Source of the DNA: Hymenoscyphus infarciens | Taxonomy: Eukaryota > Ascomycota > Leotiomycetes > Helotiales > Helotiaceae | DNA length: 64,000 bases | Direction of reading: 5' to 3' | Assembly (NCBI GenBank): GCA_001414345.1 | Contig: LLCB01000218.1 | Span: 1 to 64,000, forward strand | Shown here: positions 1 to 13,567 of the stretch, piece after piece | Position numbering within the stretch: the first letter of the stretch is position 1 | Layout: every line of letters begins with the position of its first letter | Translations under genes and position numbers: made by a program | Notes under the pieces: generated by a model | The model's input: only the letters and a program-made list of their open reading frames with translations | Databases searched by the model: none | Told to the model about the DNA's origin: nothing

Positions 1-1599
1 CTCTATTTTAGAGACTAAAACAGTCGAAGTTTTAGATTTTAAATGCTTGTTAGAAAGCTTTTTATTAGTAGTCTCTAAGAGAGTAGACTTGTTTTTTAGT
101 TTATTTTTAGACTCTTTATTAGAGTCTAGTTTCTTACTTCTAGTCTTAGATAAGTAGTTAGAGCTATAAACTATATTTTTAAGCTTACTATAATCTATAG
201 CAAGGTTAGATAGATAGTAGACATTGTCTAGCTAAAGAGCTTTAATCTTAATATTAGCTTTACTATTACTAATATAAGTATAGCTCTTATTAAGCTTAAT
301 ATCCTAACCTTTATTAGCTAAAGAGTAAGCTGAAATAAGAGTATTCTTAAGACTAGGGACGTAATATACGTCTTTAATAAGTAGCTCTTTACCTTTATAA
401 GTAATAGGTATATTACCTTTACCTAGTAGAGGTACTTTAGTATTATTAGCTACTATAATAGAGCTATTAAGCTCTTTAAAATTAAGAAGCTAGCTTTTAT
501 TAGGCGTGAAGTGATTAGAGGCTCCGGAGTCTAATATTAGTTTTCTTTTATTACTAGTATAGCTCGTTATAGTATTTTTATTATTACTATTAATACTAGC
601 TGACATAATAACTCTAGAAGAGACTTTAGACTTATTATTATTAGAATTAGAGTCTTTGGAGTCTTTAGAGTCTTTAGAGTCTTCTAATTCTCTAGACTTA
701 CTAGAGTTTTTATCTTTAGCTTTATTCTTCTTTTTATTCTTTTTAGAAGAGCTATTACTAGTATTCTTACTAGTATTATTACTAGTATTATTACTAGTAT
801 TATTACTAGTATTATTACTAGTATTATTAGAGCTCTTTCTAAGCTCTAGGTGAAGTATAAAGCATTTACTCTTAATATGTCCCTTTTTATTATAATAGGT
901 ATATAGAGAGCTAGTTTTAATAGAAGCTTTATTAGCTTCTAAATCACTTCTTTGAGTTATTCTAGACTCTTCGCCTATAAGGTCGCTTATTAGCTCTTCT
1001 AAGTCTATAGAACTAACGTCGTTTCTTATATCTTTATACTTTCTAGATATAAAAGAATTAAAAGAACTAGAAAAGCTATTAAATATAGTAACTAATATAA
1101 AAGCGTTAGAAACCTTTTTGTCTAAGCTTCTTAAGTATATAGCTAAAGACTGAATTTCGGATATATATTCCTCTATAGTACTAAAGTTACTATAGTAGGT
1201 ATTAGTTATCTTATTATAATATCGACTTACTAGTTCTAGACTAGAGCTACTAAAATTAGACTTAATCTTATTCTAAAGTATAGAAGGGGAATCGATATTT
1301 ATATATCTCTTTATATTATTAGAAGATATAATAGATTTTAAAGTAGCTAGAGCTTTATTACTTTTAGCTCTATAGTCGTCGAGTTTATCCTTATATCTAA
1401 CTACTAATTTGTCTGATTTAGCTTTGTATTTGCCTTCTTTTGTCTTATTATAATATAAAGATCTCTTAGGTTCTTTAATAGTACCTAAGATATAAGATAT
1501 AAAGCTGTTTATCTTAAGAAACAGCTCGGCTTCTATAAGCTACTCTATATAATTAGAGCGGCCGATTAGCTTCTCTTCTTTAAACGAAGTAGAAGACAT
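1..1599 (-). mobile_element. RIP-degraded Ty1/Copia retrotransposon, gag to pre-integrase part, cut by window edge
   Basis: Read on the minus strand, a Gag-like frame starts at an ATG at 1599 (begins MSSTSFKEEKLIGRSNYIE) and continues with stops where Trp codons are expected. A zinc-knuckle relic lies near 865-905, with Cys codons changed to Tyr. A retroviral-type aspartic protease motif, LDSGASNHFTP, is readable at about 500-540. Leftwards comes a Lys/Ser-rich stretch that fits the pre-integrase region, and the element then leaves the window. Between knuckle and protease, an Asn-Asn-Thr-Ser tetrapeptide is repeated from a 12-bp tandem DNA repeat. The gag-protease-integrase order is known for Copia elements. 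The plus-strand open frame at 656-853 is only the antisense of this low-complexity stretch. The element is certainly non-functional because of its many stops. Confidence 0.8.
753..832. repeat. 12-bp tandem repeat inside Copia gag relic
   Basis: The unit attactagtatt is repeated about six times. On the minus strand it encodes an Asn-Asn-Thr-Ser repeat in the linker between zinc knuckle and protease of the Copia relic. Confidence 0.85.
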
Positions 1600-3200
1600 A
1601 TTTAAAACCTCTTTTTAAAGTCTATATATATATATATATAGATTAAAACGTACTCTTTTAAGTACTTATTAGCTTTTTCAGTTAGAGAAGAATAATAAGC
1701 TTTATATTCTCTTTTGAATATAAATAACTATACTATCTTTCTTTCTTACTAGGCTAACTTATCTTATATAAGAATAGGATAACCTACGTACTAATTAAGC
1801 TATACTTAACCCTCTCCGAGGATAGCTTCTTATAAGTATAGATAATAGTAGTCTTATATAATCTAAAAGTCTACTAGAAGAGATAGCCACTTCTTACTAG
1901 CTTCTTTATATATATAAGTCTTTATATAAAGGTAGCTATAAGCCTAGGCTTCTTAGTTTAAGAAGAAGGCTATACTACCTGTTATAGGATAACGTAATTA
2001 TATAGATATAGCCGTAGGTCTAAGTATAAGTAGTATATATACAAGTTTTTATATATATTTACTTATATCTCTAGCTTTACTCTTATTAGAGCTTCTATCT
2101 TAGAGACGTAGGACATAGATCTCTTACTAAAGACTTTACTATTAGAGAGGGTAGAGAGGGTATACTACTGAATATAATAGTATTCTAACTAGAAGTTGGT
2201 AATATTACGTAAGATTACGTAAAACGAGTTTAGCTCTAGAGACCTAAAGTTAGCTCTCTAGGCTTATAATCTATAAGAGGTTATATATATATAGAGTAGA
2301 CTATAGAGTAGGCTATAGAGTAGGTTAGAAGTACGTAAGTTGAATTAGTATAGAGTAGGTTAGATAATCGCTAAATTACGTTTTTAAGAAGTCGAAGTAT
2401 AAGTATAAAAGACTTAGTGAATTTTAACTTAATTTCTAACTAAAAGATAGAAGAGAGCTATATATACTTTTAGAGTAAATACTAGAAGCTTCTATAGCTT
2501 ATAAATTAAAGAGGTTACTAGAAGGTTCTAGAGATTACGTATTCGTTTAACTATAACTAAGAACGTAACCGAACCTTCTAGATAATACTAGAAAGAACTA
2601 GTATAGACTAAGGTTTAAACCTAAAGCCTATTAGTAAGCAAGGTAATTATTACCTAATACTAACACTTATCTATATATCGTCTATATTTAAAAAGTCGCT
2701 TTAGAACCTTTTATATTCTTTAGCGTATAGATAAGAATCGGAGAGGAATTCGAATAAGAGGTATCTTTTAGAAAGAGAGATATCTCTAGAAAGAGTTTAT
2801 CGCTTAACGCTTTATAGTAGAACAAGTTTAATATAATATCGATTTAGAGAGAGAAGAGAGAGTCGATTTAGAAGTCTTCTAGATAACTATAGTATATCTA
2901 CTATCTAAATCGTATATAGTAGTCTCTATACTAAGAGGGTTATTAGAAGCCTTAGAGACACTTAGCGTATCTCGCTTCTTTAATATATTAGTAATATAAT
3001 TTCTACTAGCTATTTATATAAATACTAAACTCTAGTATTACTAGCTATCTAAGCAGTCTCTAATTACCTAGCTATTTAAGATATCGCTATAACTAATCCA
3101 ATTCTAGACTAAGTCGAATTTAAAACAAAAACATATAGTAGACGTACTTGAAAAGAGATATTATTTATACTATTACTAGCGAAGAAGAGTTTTTCCTTTT
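1600..3200. other. AT-rich RIP-mutated repeat DNA, family not resolved
   Basis: There is no gene here. The stretch begins just upstream of the Copia gag start, so it probably includes the 5' leader and LTR of that element (a TA microsatellite lies at about 1624-1642). I could not delimit the LTR. CpA and TpG are nearly absent and all frames are closed. Confidence 0.5.
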
Positions 3201-3201
3201 T

Positions 3202-3497
3202 ATATAATAGTACGAAATATATACTACTAGAGAAGAGATATATAGGAGTATATTTAAGATAGAATAACGTATATAAATACTAAGTACTAATATAGAAGAA
3301 AAGGAAAAACTATCTCTCTTCTAACTCTAGAAGTAGGCTACTATATATAAGAGAGTCTAAAACCGAATAACGTTATACGTCGGCTAATATAAATAGTCTA
3401 AATCTATATAATCTTCCTAAAACAGATAATATAAGATAATAACTACTAAAACCTTATATATAGCAGATACTCCTAGCTATTTAGAATAGTATACTAT
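3202..3497 (+). repeat. Short interspersed repeat with inverted ends, copy 1
   Basis: It begins with tataatagtacgaaatatat and ends with an inverted counterpart, ctattata. The first 120 bp match copies near 22759, 54356, 55261, 56505 and 60200. It could be a TA-target MITE (ends TAATAGTACG and CG-GC-TATTA type) or a solo LTR whose TG and CA ends were changed by RIP. Confidence 0.6.
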
Positions 3498-6400
3498 TAT
3501 AAAGTAGTTTCTTCTTACTCTCTATTACTACTACTATTTTCTCTTCTTAGAGACCTAATACTCTCTTCTCCGCCGCTCTCTTAATTCTCTTCTTTTAGAG
3601 ACCTAACTCCTTCTCTTCTACTACCTCTACTACTACTACTGCTACTACTACTATAGTCGCCTAATTCTGTTTTTATTATAAAGCTTCTTAAGTCTAAGTT
3701 AGTTAAAGTTAAGACTTATTAGCTTAAAGCTAAAGCCTTCTTAAGACGTTAAGAGAAGCTTACTACTACTACTATTATAGCTCTAATTAAAGATAATAAG
3801 TAATAATAAGATAAGGCTAAGGCTAAGTTCTTACTTAAGAAGAAGAAGTTATAGAGTAATAAAGGTAAGATTAGAGAAACCTCTTATATAGCCTATCTTT
3901 ATATAGCTTTATATAGTTAGAGTAAAGCTAACTATAGTTATTATTATATATTATAAGTTAATAAGATTTAACTTACTATTATTAGTACTCGGCTAGTTAT
4001 AAGTGTTTACTTATACCCTCTCTTCTTATATTATTTACTAATCTTCTTTTTAATACTCTTTAAGATCTAGTAAAGACTTAGAATAAGACAAAGATAATAT
4101 AAGTTAAATATCCTATCTCTTAATAATTTAAGCTTTAATTAGCCTAAAATAGAGCTTTATAAGTCTATTAGTCTATATTTTATAGTTTAGTTTCGCTAAT
4201 ATATTATTTATTATAATAAGATTAAGAAGCTATATATAGTCTATAATACTATTCTAGAGCTTATTAGTTTAGAAGAGCTTTAGTAATATATTAATACTAC
4301 TTATAAGTAGTATATATATAGCCTAGCTCTCTCTTCTAGTTAGAGTAATACTAGAGAAGAGTACTATAATAATAATAATAATAATAATAATATCGCTACC
4401 GCCGCTGCCGCCGCTATTGCTACTATAAAGAAGAAGAAGGTTATAAGCTTTAAAACACATTTATTAGTAATAGTTAATAGAATTAATAATTTATAAGCCT
4501 AGGTTTAAGTGTTTTTATACTTATTTTAAGATCTAGGTCGGTTTTCTATAAGCCTTTTAAGCTTAAATCTAAGAGCTTTTATACTTAGTAGAAGGTTATC
4601 TATTTATTTTTAAAGAATTCTACTTAGAGTTTATTTAGTTCTTCTTTTAGTAGACTTAGCTTAAGAACAATTAAAGCTTAATTCCTTATATATATAAAAG
4701 CTATAGTAAAGTACTTATAAGTTAGATAATATTTAAGCTCTAAATAGAATCTCTTAGTAATTATAAAGAAATTAGCTTTAATTAGCTAGAATATTATTTG
4801 TTTTTATATAAAAGTTATATTTAAATACTCTCTAGTTAGCTATATATAGCTATTAAGACTTAGTAAAGAAAGTTTAGAATACTTTAAATTAAGTTCTAAA
4901 TATATATATTATAATAGCCTTTATCTATATAATATATAATATAAGCTCTAAGTAGGCTTTAAATAAAGAAGTATTATAATTATTTTATTAATATAAAGAA
5001 AGTATATAAAGTATAATAGTATAAAAGAGAAAATATAAAGAGAAGGTTAGATAAGAAGAAGATTAGATTAGGTTATTTTTATATATAATAGTATATCTAT
5101 AAGTCTAGTAGTTAGTAAGCTTAAGTTATTACCTCTTAGATTATTAAGTAGAAGTAACTTTAAGTTTAGACGTGCTTTAATTACCTCTTCTTAAAATAAG
5201 AGTATAGGTTTTATAGAGTCTTTTTCTAATAATTCTATAAAGTTCTATTTATTCTAAAGATTTAGTAGTATTCTAAAGTCTTTGAATTTAACTTATAGTA
5301 GATTTTTTATTATACTATCTACTAATATATCTTTTATAAGTAAGTAGATAAGTTAAAAACTTCCTTATTAATACTTCTAATATAGCTATATATTTTATAT
5401 ATCTATATAGTAAGGCTTCGTTAAAATCTATTAATTATCTTCTACTACTAGCTAGATAGTTTACTAATTATTATAGAATACTATCTATACTCTTCTAAGA
5501 TTAAGCTTTAATTCTAAGAATAGACGTTTTAAAGCTATAGTTTTACTTATAATAGATTTAACTCTAAGTAGCTCTATCTCTATTATTAATATAGTAACTA
5601 TATCTTATCTTAAGATATACTAAGCTATAAGCCTATTAAAGAGTACTATAGTATATCTATATAAGAAATAACGTATTTTAGTATCGTCTATATATAATAT
5701 ATTACTTATAATTATTAGAAGTATTTTCCACTTCTCTACTAAGTATTTAATTACTAAAAACCTTAATCTAAATAGATATTAGAGAGTCTATTTAACTATA
5801 AGTATATAATCTTTTAAAGAGTTTATTAAGAAAGAAGACAACTAAGAGTATATAAATATAATATCTAGTTAAATTATAATAATAGTATATAAGATTAATC
5901 TTACTATCTATTAATAAAGCTTAATTTTACTAAGTTTTACGCTTCTCTTATTTTTCTTAAGCTTAACTCTAAGTAATAGTATATAAAGATATTTTCCTTC
6001 TATTAGTCTAAAATGCTTTATAATTTATTTAATATAAGTATTATATATTAGCTAGAGCTTCTTTTACTTATAATCTCTAAGAACTTAGATACTAAGAAAC
6101 TATTTAATATTCTTTAAGTTATATAACTTATATATTCTATTAAGAATATTAATTAGTAACGAAGCTTAAACCTTATTTAATTTATAGTATATAAATTAGA
6201 TATTATTAATATAAAATATTATAAATACTTTTTAGACTTTAGACATATATATATATAGTTTCTCTAAGTATAGAATAAGCCTATATTTCTCTTTTAAAGT
6301 ACTTATAAACTTGTTAAACTATAGTACTAGTAAGTCTTATAGTTTATATAATACTCGATTAATAAGAATAACTTTTCTAGGTTTTTTAAACCTATCTAGT

Positions 6401-9400
6401 ATATAGTATATAACTAGACTACTATTTAAGCTTCTTTTAGTATTAATAAATACGTTAACTATCTTATATTACTTTAGTTTAAGGTTAAAGTAAGCTACTA
6501 TAGCTATAGCTAGTCTAAATAATCGAGAAGTAAGTATAGCTATATAGATAGAGAGGATTAAATCTTCTACTTAAAGGTTACCTCTTATAACGATTTATAA
6601 TTAGTATTTAGTAAGATATCTTAGTAAGTCTAGCTTATATTAGAATACCTACTAAAGTAGTATAAGGTTAATAAAGACGATGTCTTTTTACTATAATTCT
6701 ATTTAATAAGCTTAAGTTTCTAGGTTCTTAATTTTAAAGTTTATAGTCTTCTTTAAACTACTTTCTATATAAGTAGTATTCGAGCTCTTTATAGCTTTTT
6801 AGTTTTAGTAGAAGTTTACTTTTATTAACTTATAAAGAGGTGTTATCTAGTATTATTTTATCTTCTTTTTAGCTATAGCTACTATAATAGTATATATAGC
6901 TTATAGAGCTTCTCTATCTCTAGTATCTAGCTTAAATACTAGCTAGAAAGCTATAAATAACTCTATATATTCTAGTATAGTCTACTAGAGATATAAACTA
7001 ATTATTTCTAATAGTAAGACGTTAATTGAATTATTTATAACTTTATTACTATTATTATTTAGAAGCTATCTATAAAGCCTTAAGCTTACTCTTATTAGTG
7101 CTTTTCTCTTAGTTTACTTTTTATATTTACCTCGTTTAATACTTGTTTATATTCTACTCTATAGTTCTACCTCTCTCTAGTACTTAGTTAGGTTTATATC
7201 TAGCTTAATTAGAGTACTTATTTAGTTTAGATTACTAGGTTTTTTATCTCCTCTTTACTAGAGTAGTAGATATAAGAATATACTATTCTAGTTATTTATA
7301 ATATTATATATATATTATCTAGAAGTTAGAGTATTAGTATCTCTTATACTCTAAGTACTTACTAATACTAAGGCACTTCTAATAATATATAGTATATTAC
7401 TACTATTAATATTCTAATTATCTATATTATATTTTCCTTACTCGCTTTCTTTTAAGATCTAAGCTTATAGTTAGGTCTCTTTAAGCTTAAGAGTTAAGTC
7501 TAGAGTTAAAAGTCGAGTTACTAATAGTATTATTTCTACCTCTAAGTTTAGATCTCTTAGAGCTTTAACTTCTACTATTTATAACTTAAACTCTTTATTT
7601 ATAGTTATATTATTAAATAGTCCTTAGTTATAAGCTTTATTATTTTATTACTTTAGAGCTATATTTTCTAAAGCTTTATTATTTATTACTTTATTAAGAG
7701 CTTTATTCTAGTATATGATTTATATAAGGATTACTTTAGTATTTTAATTTTCTTTCTTAATAATTATATTAATAATATCTTTTAAGATCTAGATTAGCTA
7801 GCCTACTCCTCTTTTACATAGTTTATTATAGAAGATATCCTTATTAAACGTTATATTTCTAGTAATAATTACTCTCTTAAATTATAGTATCTAAATATAG
7901 TAGATATTATCGTTTATATACTCTACTAGGTATTTAATATATTTATAAAGTATTATTTTAAAAGCTTTTATTTAACCTTCTACTTCTCTTTCTTTCTTTA
8001 TATAATATACTTAAGCTTTATATATATATATACTGTTTTAGTTAAGTTATAAATCGTATATAATAGTAGTAACTGGAATTATAGAACTATTTATCTAGTA
8101 CTTAGTTTAAAGCTTATATTTAGTATATTTTAGATAGAGTTTAGTTATAGAGGAAAATCGCTACTTAGGTTAATTTAGATTATAGATTTATTAATAAGTT
8201 TATCTCTAAAAGTATTTAATTAAGTATAGAGTTATCTCTTATCTAGCTTACTTAATACTTCTATTTAGTTTATATATATAAGATAGTTCTAGCTTAAGCT
8301 TAATTCTCTTATCTTCTACTTATTTCTTATATATAGTAAGTCTCTAGATTATAATTATTCTAACTTTATTATCTAATTTAAGTTTATAGATTATAAGTCT
8401 ATATTAGTAATTAACCTAGCTTTTAAACTTTTATATATAAGTAAATACTTTGTATCTACCTTTACTTATAAGCTAATACTAAAATATCTTTCTACTAAAA
8501 CTATACTTAAGTAGAAGTAAGATACTAAAGCTATTATAGCTTCTTTTAAAGAAGAACAGGTCTTAGTAGACTCGCTAAAATAGTCTTAGTACTTAGTTTT
8601 CTAAGGGTTTCTAGGAAATAACTTATTAAGTATAAGTTATTATATAATAAAAGTATTTAAGCTTTAAGATCTCTTTAATATCTATATTTTAAGTATATTA
8701 TATTATAGCTTTAAGTATCTTTAGTCTTATATATCTTAATTAAAGATATTAGAGCTCTAATATATTTCTTCTTAAGTTAGCTTAATCTCTTAATTATCTA
8801 AAAGTTTATTAATTAATTATTATTAAGAATATTATAATACTTAGATAGTAAACGTTTAAGTAGTAGAAGACTAGCTTATAGTAAAGGAAAACTAGGTTCT
8901 ATCTATACTCTAAAGTCTTTATAATAATACTTAACGCTACTATTCCTACTCTTAAAGTATAATCTAAACCTATATATTAAATATCTAAATTAAATAAACG
9001 CTTTTCTACTATAATATTTATATAGAAACTCTCTATAATAGCTACTCTTTTAAGCTTAAGTAGTATTATATTAGGTCTTCTTAGTCTATATTAACTATCG
9101 TCTTAATTCTAAAGCTTAAGATTAGAAGCCTAAATATACCTACTTCTACGCTTTCTTAGTTAACCGCCTTTTTAAAAGAACTATTATTAAGTAGCTTTAC
9201 GTGGTTTACTAGGTTTATAGCTCTATAGTTATCTAGAAGTATAGAGTTACTAAGAGAGTATTACTAATAGTTAAGTATTATTAAATAGACTCTTATACTC
9301 CTTATAACTTCGTTGTCTAAAAATAGATTAATAATTACTCTAATATAGCTAGTAGGAAATTTTAAACTCTTATTAAAAGCAACGAGGTTACTAGTAGCTT

Positions 9401-12355
9401 CTGCTTAGAACTAACTCTTTTTATTAAGCTTAGCTCTTAGCTTACTCTATTCTTTTTCTTATATCTAAGTATAAACTCTTACTATATACTCGTTATCTAA
9501 TTCCCTTTTTAAAGATAGAACTACTAATCTTATAAGAATATATTAAAGGTATTAGTAATTTATATTAGTCTATATATAGTACTTAATCTTATAAGAGTAT
9601 AAGTATACCGTCTTTTAGTTAAAAGCTATAGTTTATAAGTCTCTAAGTACTACTATAGTAATATTCTACTCTTTAGTTACTTTTTCTTTAGAAGAGCGTC
9701 CTAGTCTAAAATATAAAACGTTTTAAAGAGTACTTTAGTAGAGACTTATAACTCTTTAATAACTATATTATATTTATATTTTTAAAGCTTATTTTAGGCT
9801 AATATTAGGTTTAGATAGAGATAAGTAAGTAGAAAGTCCTCTTTATACTCTAGCTCTTTAATATCTAAGATACTCTAAGTAATACTATTCTAATATTAGT
9901 ATTCCTAGTCTAAGATCTATTTAGTAATATTAACTAACTTAGTAGAGGCTATAGCGAGTATAGCTTAGTAGAACTTCTTTACTAAGGTTCTAGATAAGCT
10001 TTTATCTAGCTCTATTTATATATAGAGCTCTTAAATAGTATCTTAGAGTATAAACTCTTTCTAGGTATTTTTAAGCTTATAGTTAATTATTATTAAGCGT
10101 AGCTTATCTATACTACCTTCTACTTATGTTCTTACTACTCTATATCTCTTTCAGAGTTAAGCTTATTAAGCTAATTTGTTTATAAAGTCTCTATTTCTAG
10201 TAGTATACTCTCTTTTAATATCTAAGAAGGTTAATCTTAGAAAGTCCTCGATTCTTAGTTCTACTAGTCTTAGTATAGTAAGTCTTTTAGCTTCTATAAA
10301 AGCTATATATATAAGGGTTTATTACTTAACTACTTAGTATTAGAGTAGGAATTTAGTTTTAGTATTTATAGTATAGAGAGCTTTAATTATAGAGGGCTTA
10401 AGCTCTTTATTAATATCTAAGGCGTCTTCTATATCTAGGTTAATAAGATATTATATACCTTCTCTAACTAAAATAGTATATAGTTTAGAGAACTAGTCTA
10501 GCTAGTCTTTTTATAATCTAAGTAAGATAACTTTAAGTATTACTAGAGTATAGAGAGAGCTTAATATCTTAATAGTTAAGAAGAGAGAGGATTTGTTAAA
10601 GAATTAAGAATAAAGTATACTACTTTAACGTATAAGTTATAATTATAATATTAATTATAGTATAGTAAGTAAGTGTTTTATTATAGGTACTAGACTAGGC
10701 TTATAACTATTACGTAATATATAGAGTATAAGATAGAGACGTTTAAGTAGGTAAAAGAGTATTAAAGTATTAATTAAGTATTAAAAGCTTATTATTTAAA
10801 GAGAGTAAGTAGAAGGCCTTATATACTAGTACGTCTAAACTACCTCTTCTCTATAGCTCTACTAAGCCCGAGTTTAGTATATATACGTAATAAAACGTAA
10901 TAAATAGTTATTAGTAAGTTTCTTAAAAGACGATTTCTTAGAAACTAACTTTATAAAAGTAGTTTTCTTTAAAATAATCTTTCTTAAAATAGACTTTAGA
11001 ATAGCTATTAAAGTAGATTTTTTAAAAGAGCTTTTTAAAAGAACTTTTAAAGACTTTTAAATAGACTTTCACTATTTAAAGAGAGAGGTATTATCTTTAC
11101 TATAAATAGTAAAACTCTTATAAGAAGTACTCTAGCTCTTAGTTTAACTATAAGTAGTAGCTCTTATAAGTAGAGTACTATTTAAAGTAGAACTTATAAA
11201 AGAAGTACTCTTAGAAATACTATTACTATACTTTAAAATACTAGGAAGATTACTATCTAGTTTATTATTAGAAGTAGAACTCTAAAAGCTATTAGGTTCC
11301 TTATAGTAATAAGTATAGTTTAGAACCGAGAATAACTAAGAGCTTCTAAAACCTTATTTAAGTCTTATATAGATTCTATTATATAACTTCTTTTAGTTTT
11401 AAATCTATAAAACTAGTTAAGTAAATAAAATAAGAAGTAGAGAACTAATTAAATAAAGCTTTATATAAACTTTATTACTAATATTAGTCTAATATTTCTT
11501 AAGATTTTTAGTTAAAGTAATTATAAAAGAGAGATAAATACTTAAAAGAGCTTTATAAGAATAGCTTATAGTATAGTTAAAGTAATAAGTAACTTTTTTA
11601 AACTTAGTATTAAAATAATAACTAGTTGATTTACTAGTAACTATAGAAGTAATATAGCTTTTATAAGAAGCTTCTTAAAAATTTAAAATATTAGAATAAA
11701 CCTTCTTAATAGAAGGCGTAGTAAGTAAGCTCTTACTACTAATAGTTAAGTACTTAACGTTATTACTAGAAAGTTTATTTAAAAGCCTAGTATTATTAGT
11801 AGAGAGCTTTTTAGAAAGGTTTTTAAGTTTAGTAAAGTCTTTATTAGCTTAATATTTATTAAACCTCTTAACTTCTAACTTCTCTAGCTTATTCTTAGAG
11901 ATATTAATAGTATAAAGTCTACTAAGTATACTACTCTAGAGTATAATTAGACTAAAAGAAGAAATATATAAGAGATTTAATATTTAATACTCTTATATAA
12001 ATAGCTAAAGTAGAGTATAAAGATTAGTAAGCTTAAAAGAACTTATAAGTATATAAGATCTAAATTCTACTCTTTTAATTATATATTTAACGTCTTTCTT
12101 ATTATCTTTATCTTTATAATATTTAAAGATAAGTATATTATTTTTATTTATAAAAGTCTACTTATTATATAGAAGATAAGAGATCTTAGAAAGAGGCTAT
12201 TTTAGTTAATATAAGAGCCTAGAAAAGAGAAATATAAGCTTCTTAAAATAGTCTTTTATTAGATAGCATATACTATAGTAGTCTAGTAGTAGTAAGAGAG
12301 TCTTAAAGAAGTTATAAAAAGAAAAGAAAGAAGTTAGATTATTAAATCTATATAT
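3498..12355. other. Long AT-rich RIP-mutated transposon graveyard, no resolvable gene
   Basis: About 8.9 kb with almost no CpA or TpG and with stops in all frames. Stretches such as 3490-5400 keep codon-like texture on the plus strand (Pro/Thr/Ser-rich, then basic), so at least one large coding transposon was probably here, but I could not assign a family. A short run of aat triplets lies at 4371-4391. I see no intact gene, tRNA or rRNA. Confidence 0.6.
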
Positions 12356-12360
12356 ATATT

Positions 12361-12477
12361 AAATACCGCTTTCTTACTTAAGAAAGGTTATTTAAGTAAA
12401 ATATTATAAGATAAAGGTAGATTAGATAAAGGATTATCTAATAATCTCTACCTTTTAAGTAAGAAGTATAGTATTTA
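12361..12477. repeat. Small palindromic MITE-like element
   Basis: The left end aaataccgctttcttactta is matched in inverted orientation at the right end (about 12450-12477). An inner hairpin pairs aaaggtagattagataa at about 12413 with ttatctaataatctctacct. The element is about 117 bp and flanked by TT/AA-rich sequence. It has no coding content. Confidence 0.5.
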
Positions 12478-12595
12478 AAGCCTTATACTCTTCTCTATAG
12501 TTCTAGAGAATTAAGTATCTATTTTAACTTTACTTTACTTATTCTATACTCTTAATATAGCTTCTATAATCGCTATAGAATTATTTATATAAAGC

Positions 12596-12738
12596 CTTTT
12601 AGTCTATTATCTACTTAAAGTCTATTACTTTTATTCTATTATAAATTAGTCTTTTATTAACTCTATAAATATAAAAGACTTTTAGTTTATTATCTACTAA
12701 AGATAGATAACTTTTAGTCTATTATCTACTAAAAGTAT
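12596..12738. repeat. Imperfect tandem repeats of a 20-bp unit
   Basis: The unit cttttagtctattatctact recurs three to four times with variation (near 12596, 12687 and 12710). It lies in AT-rich non-coding sequence at the edge of the first gene island. Confidence 0.5.
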
Positions 12739-12739
12739 A

Positions 12740-13400
12740 ATGTTTCTCGTCTATTATAAACGAAAACTATCTTTATAGACATATATCTAGCTAATTATTA
12801 TATAAGACTTTTTATTCTTTCTAGTCACGTTTCTAGGCTACTTTTAATACTACTAAAAGCTAACTATACACGTGATATATACGTGCTAATAATGCTTAAA
12901 AGACGACGTAGTTATACCGACGTTAGACGAGTTATATAGCTCTTAGAAGAGCTAGTTATAACTTTATAACCTGGCTCTTCTAAGGCTCGGGTTCGGTTAA
13001 ATCAGCATGTCTATAGTGCCTAGTCTCTGATAACCCCGGGCTAGTCACGTACTATATTAATCAATTAATTAATTAATAATCTGATTAATAATTTTTAGTT
13101 ATTCTAAATAATGATTAGGATCGTATTAATCTATGATTAAATTAATTATAGGTTATTAATCTAATCTAGTCTAATAATTTCTCACACTGCGTTTAGTACG
13201 TTAGGTTTATAATATACACTGCTCTAACTTCTAAGCTTCTTCTGTTAGCTAATGTGGTCACATAGCAGCCTGTTTTCCTCTCCTTCCTCTCAAAAGACTT
13301 ATTGTTTACCTCTGCCTAGCTTTTTGTTGTAGATGCCAAACAAGCTCTAAGTTCTATATAGCCGAAGGTTTTTGACAAAGTCCATTTATTATTGTTATTT
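12740..13400. other. Transition from AT-rich block to gene island
   Basis: Base composition changes from RIP-type to normal between about 12830 and 13200. There is a local inverted segment (gagctagttataac and gttataactttataacctg around 12950-12980) and a repeated attaattaatta run near 13060. I see no gene. Confidence 0.5.
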
Positions 13401-13567
13401 ATGAACCACAACTACAGGCAGTGAGCTTGAAGCTGTGGGTTTCAGAGCAAATTGAGCTTGAGAACTGTGAAAAGGGAAAGGAGAAAAGTGAAGAAGTGAC
13501 TTCGATTTTGTCAAATTTTGTACAATGGTACTTGTCTAGCATTACTGAGTTTAAGCAAAATTGCCAT

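Noticed and set aside
656..853. 65-codon Leu-rich plus-strand frame
   Set aside because: It is the antisense of the low-complexity Asn/Ser/Lys stretch of the minus-strand Copia gag relic; poly-Leu comes from the 12-bp repeat.
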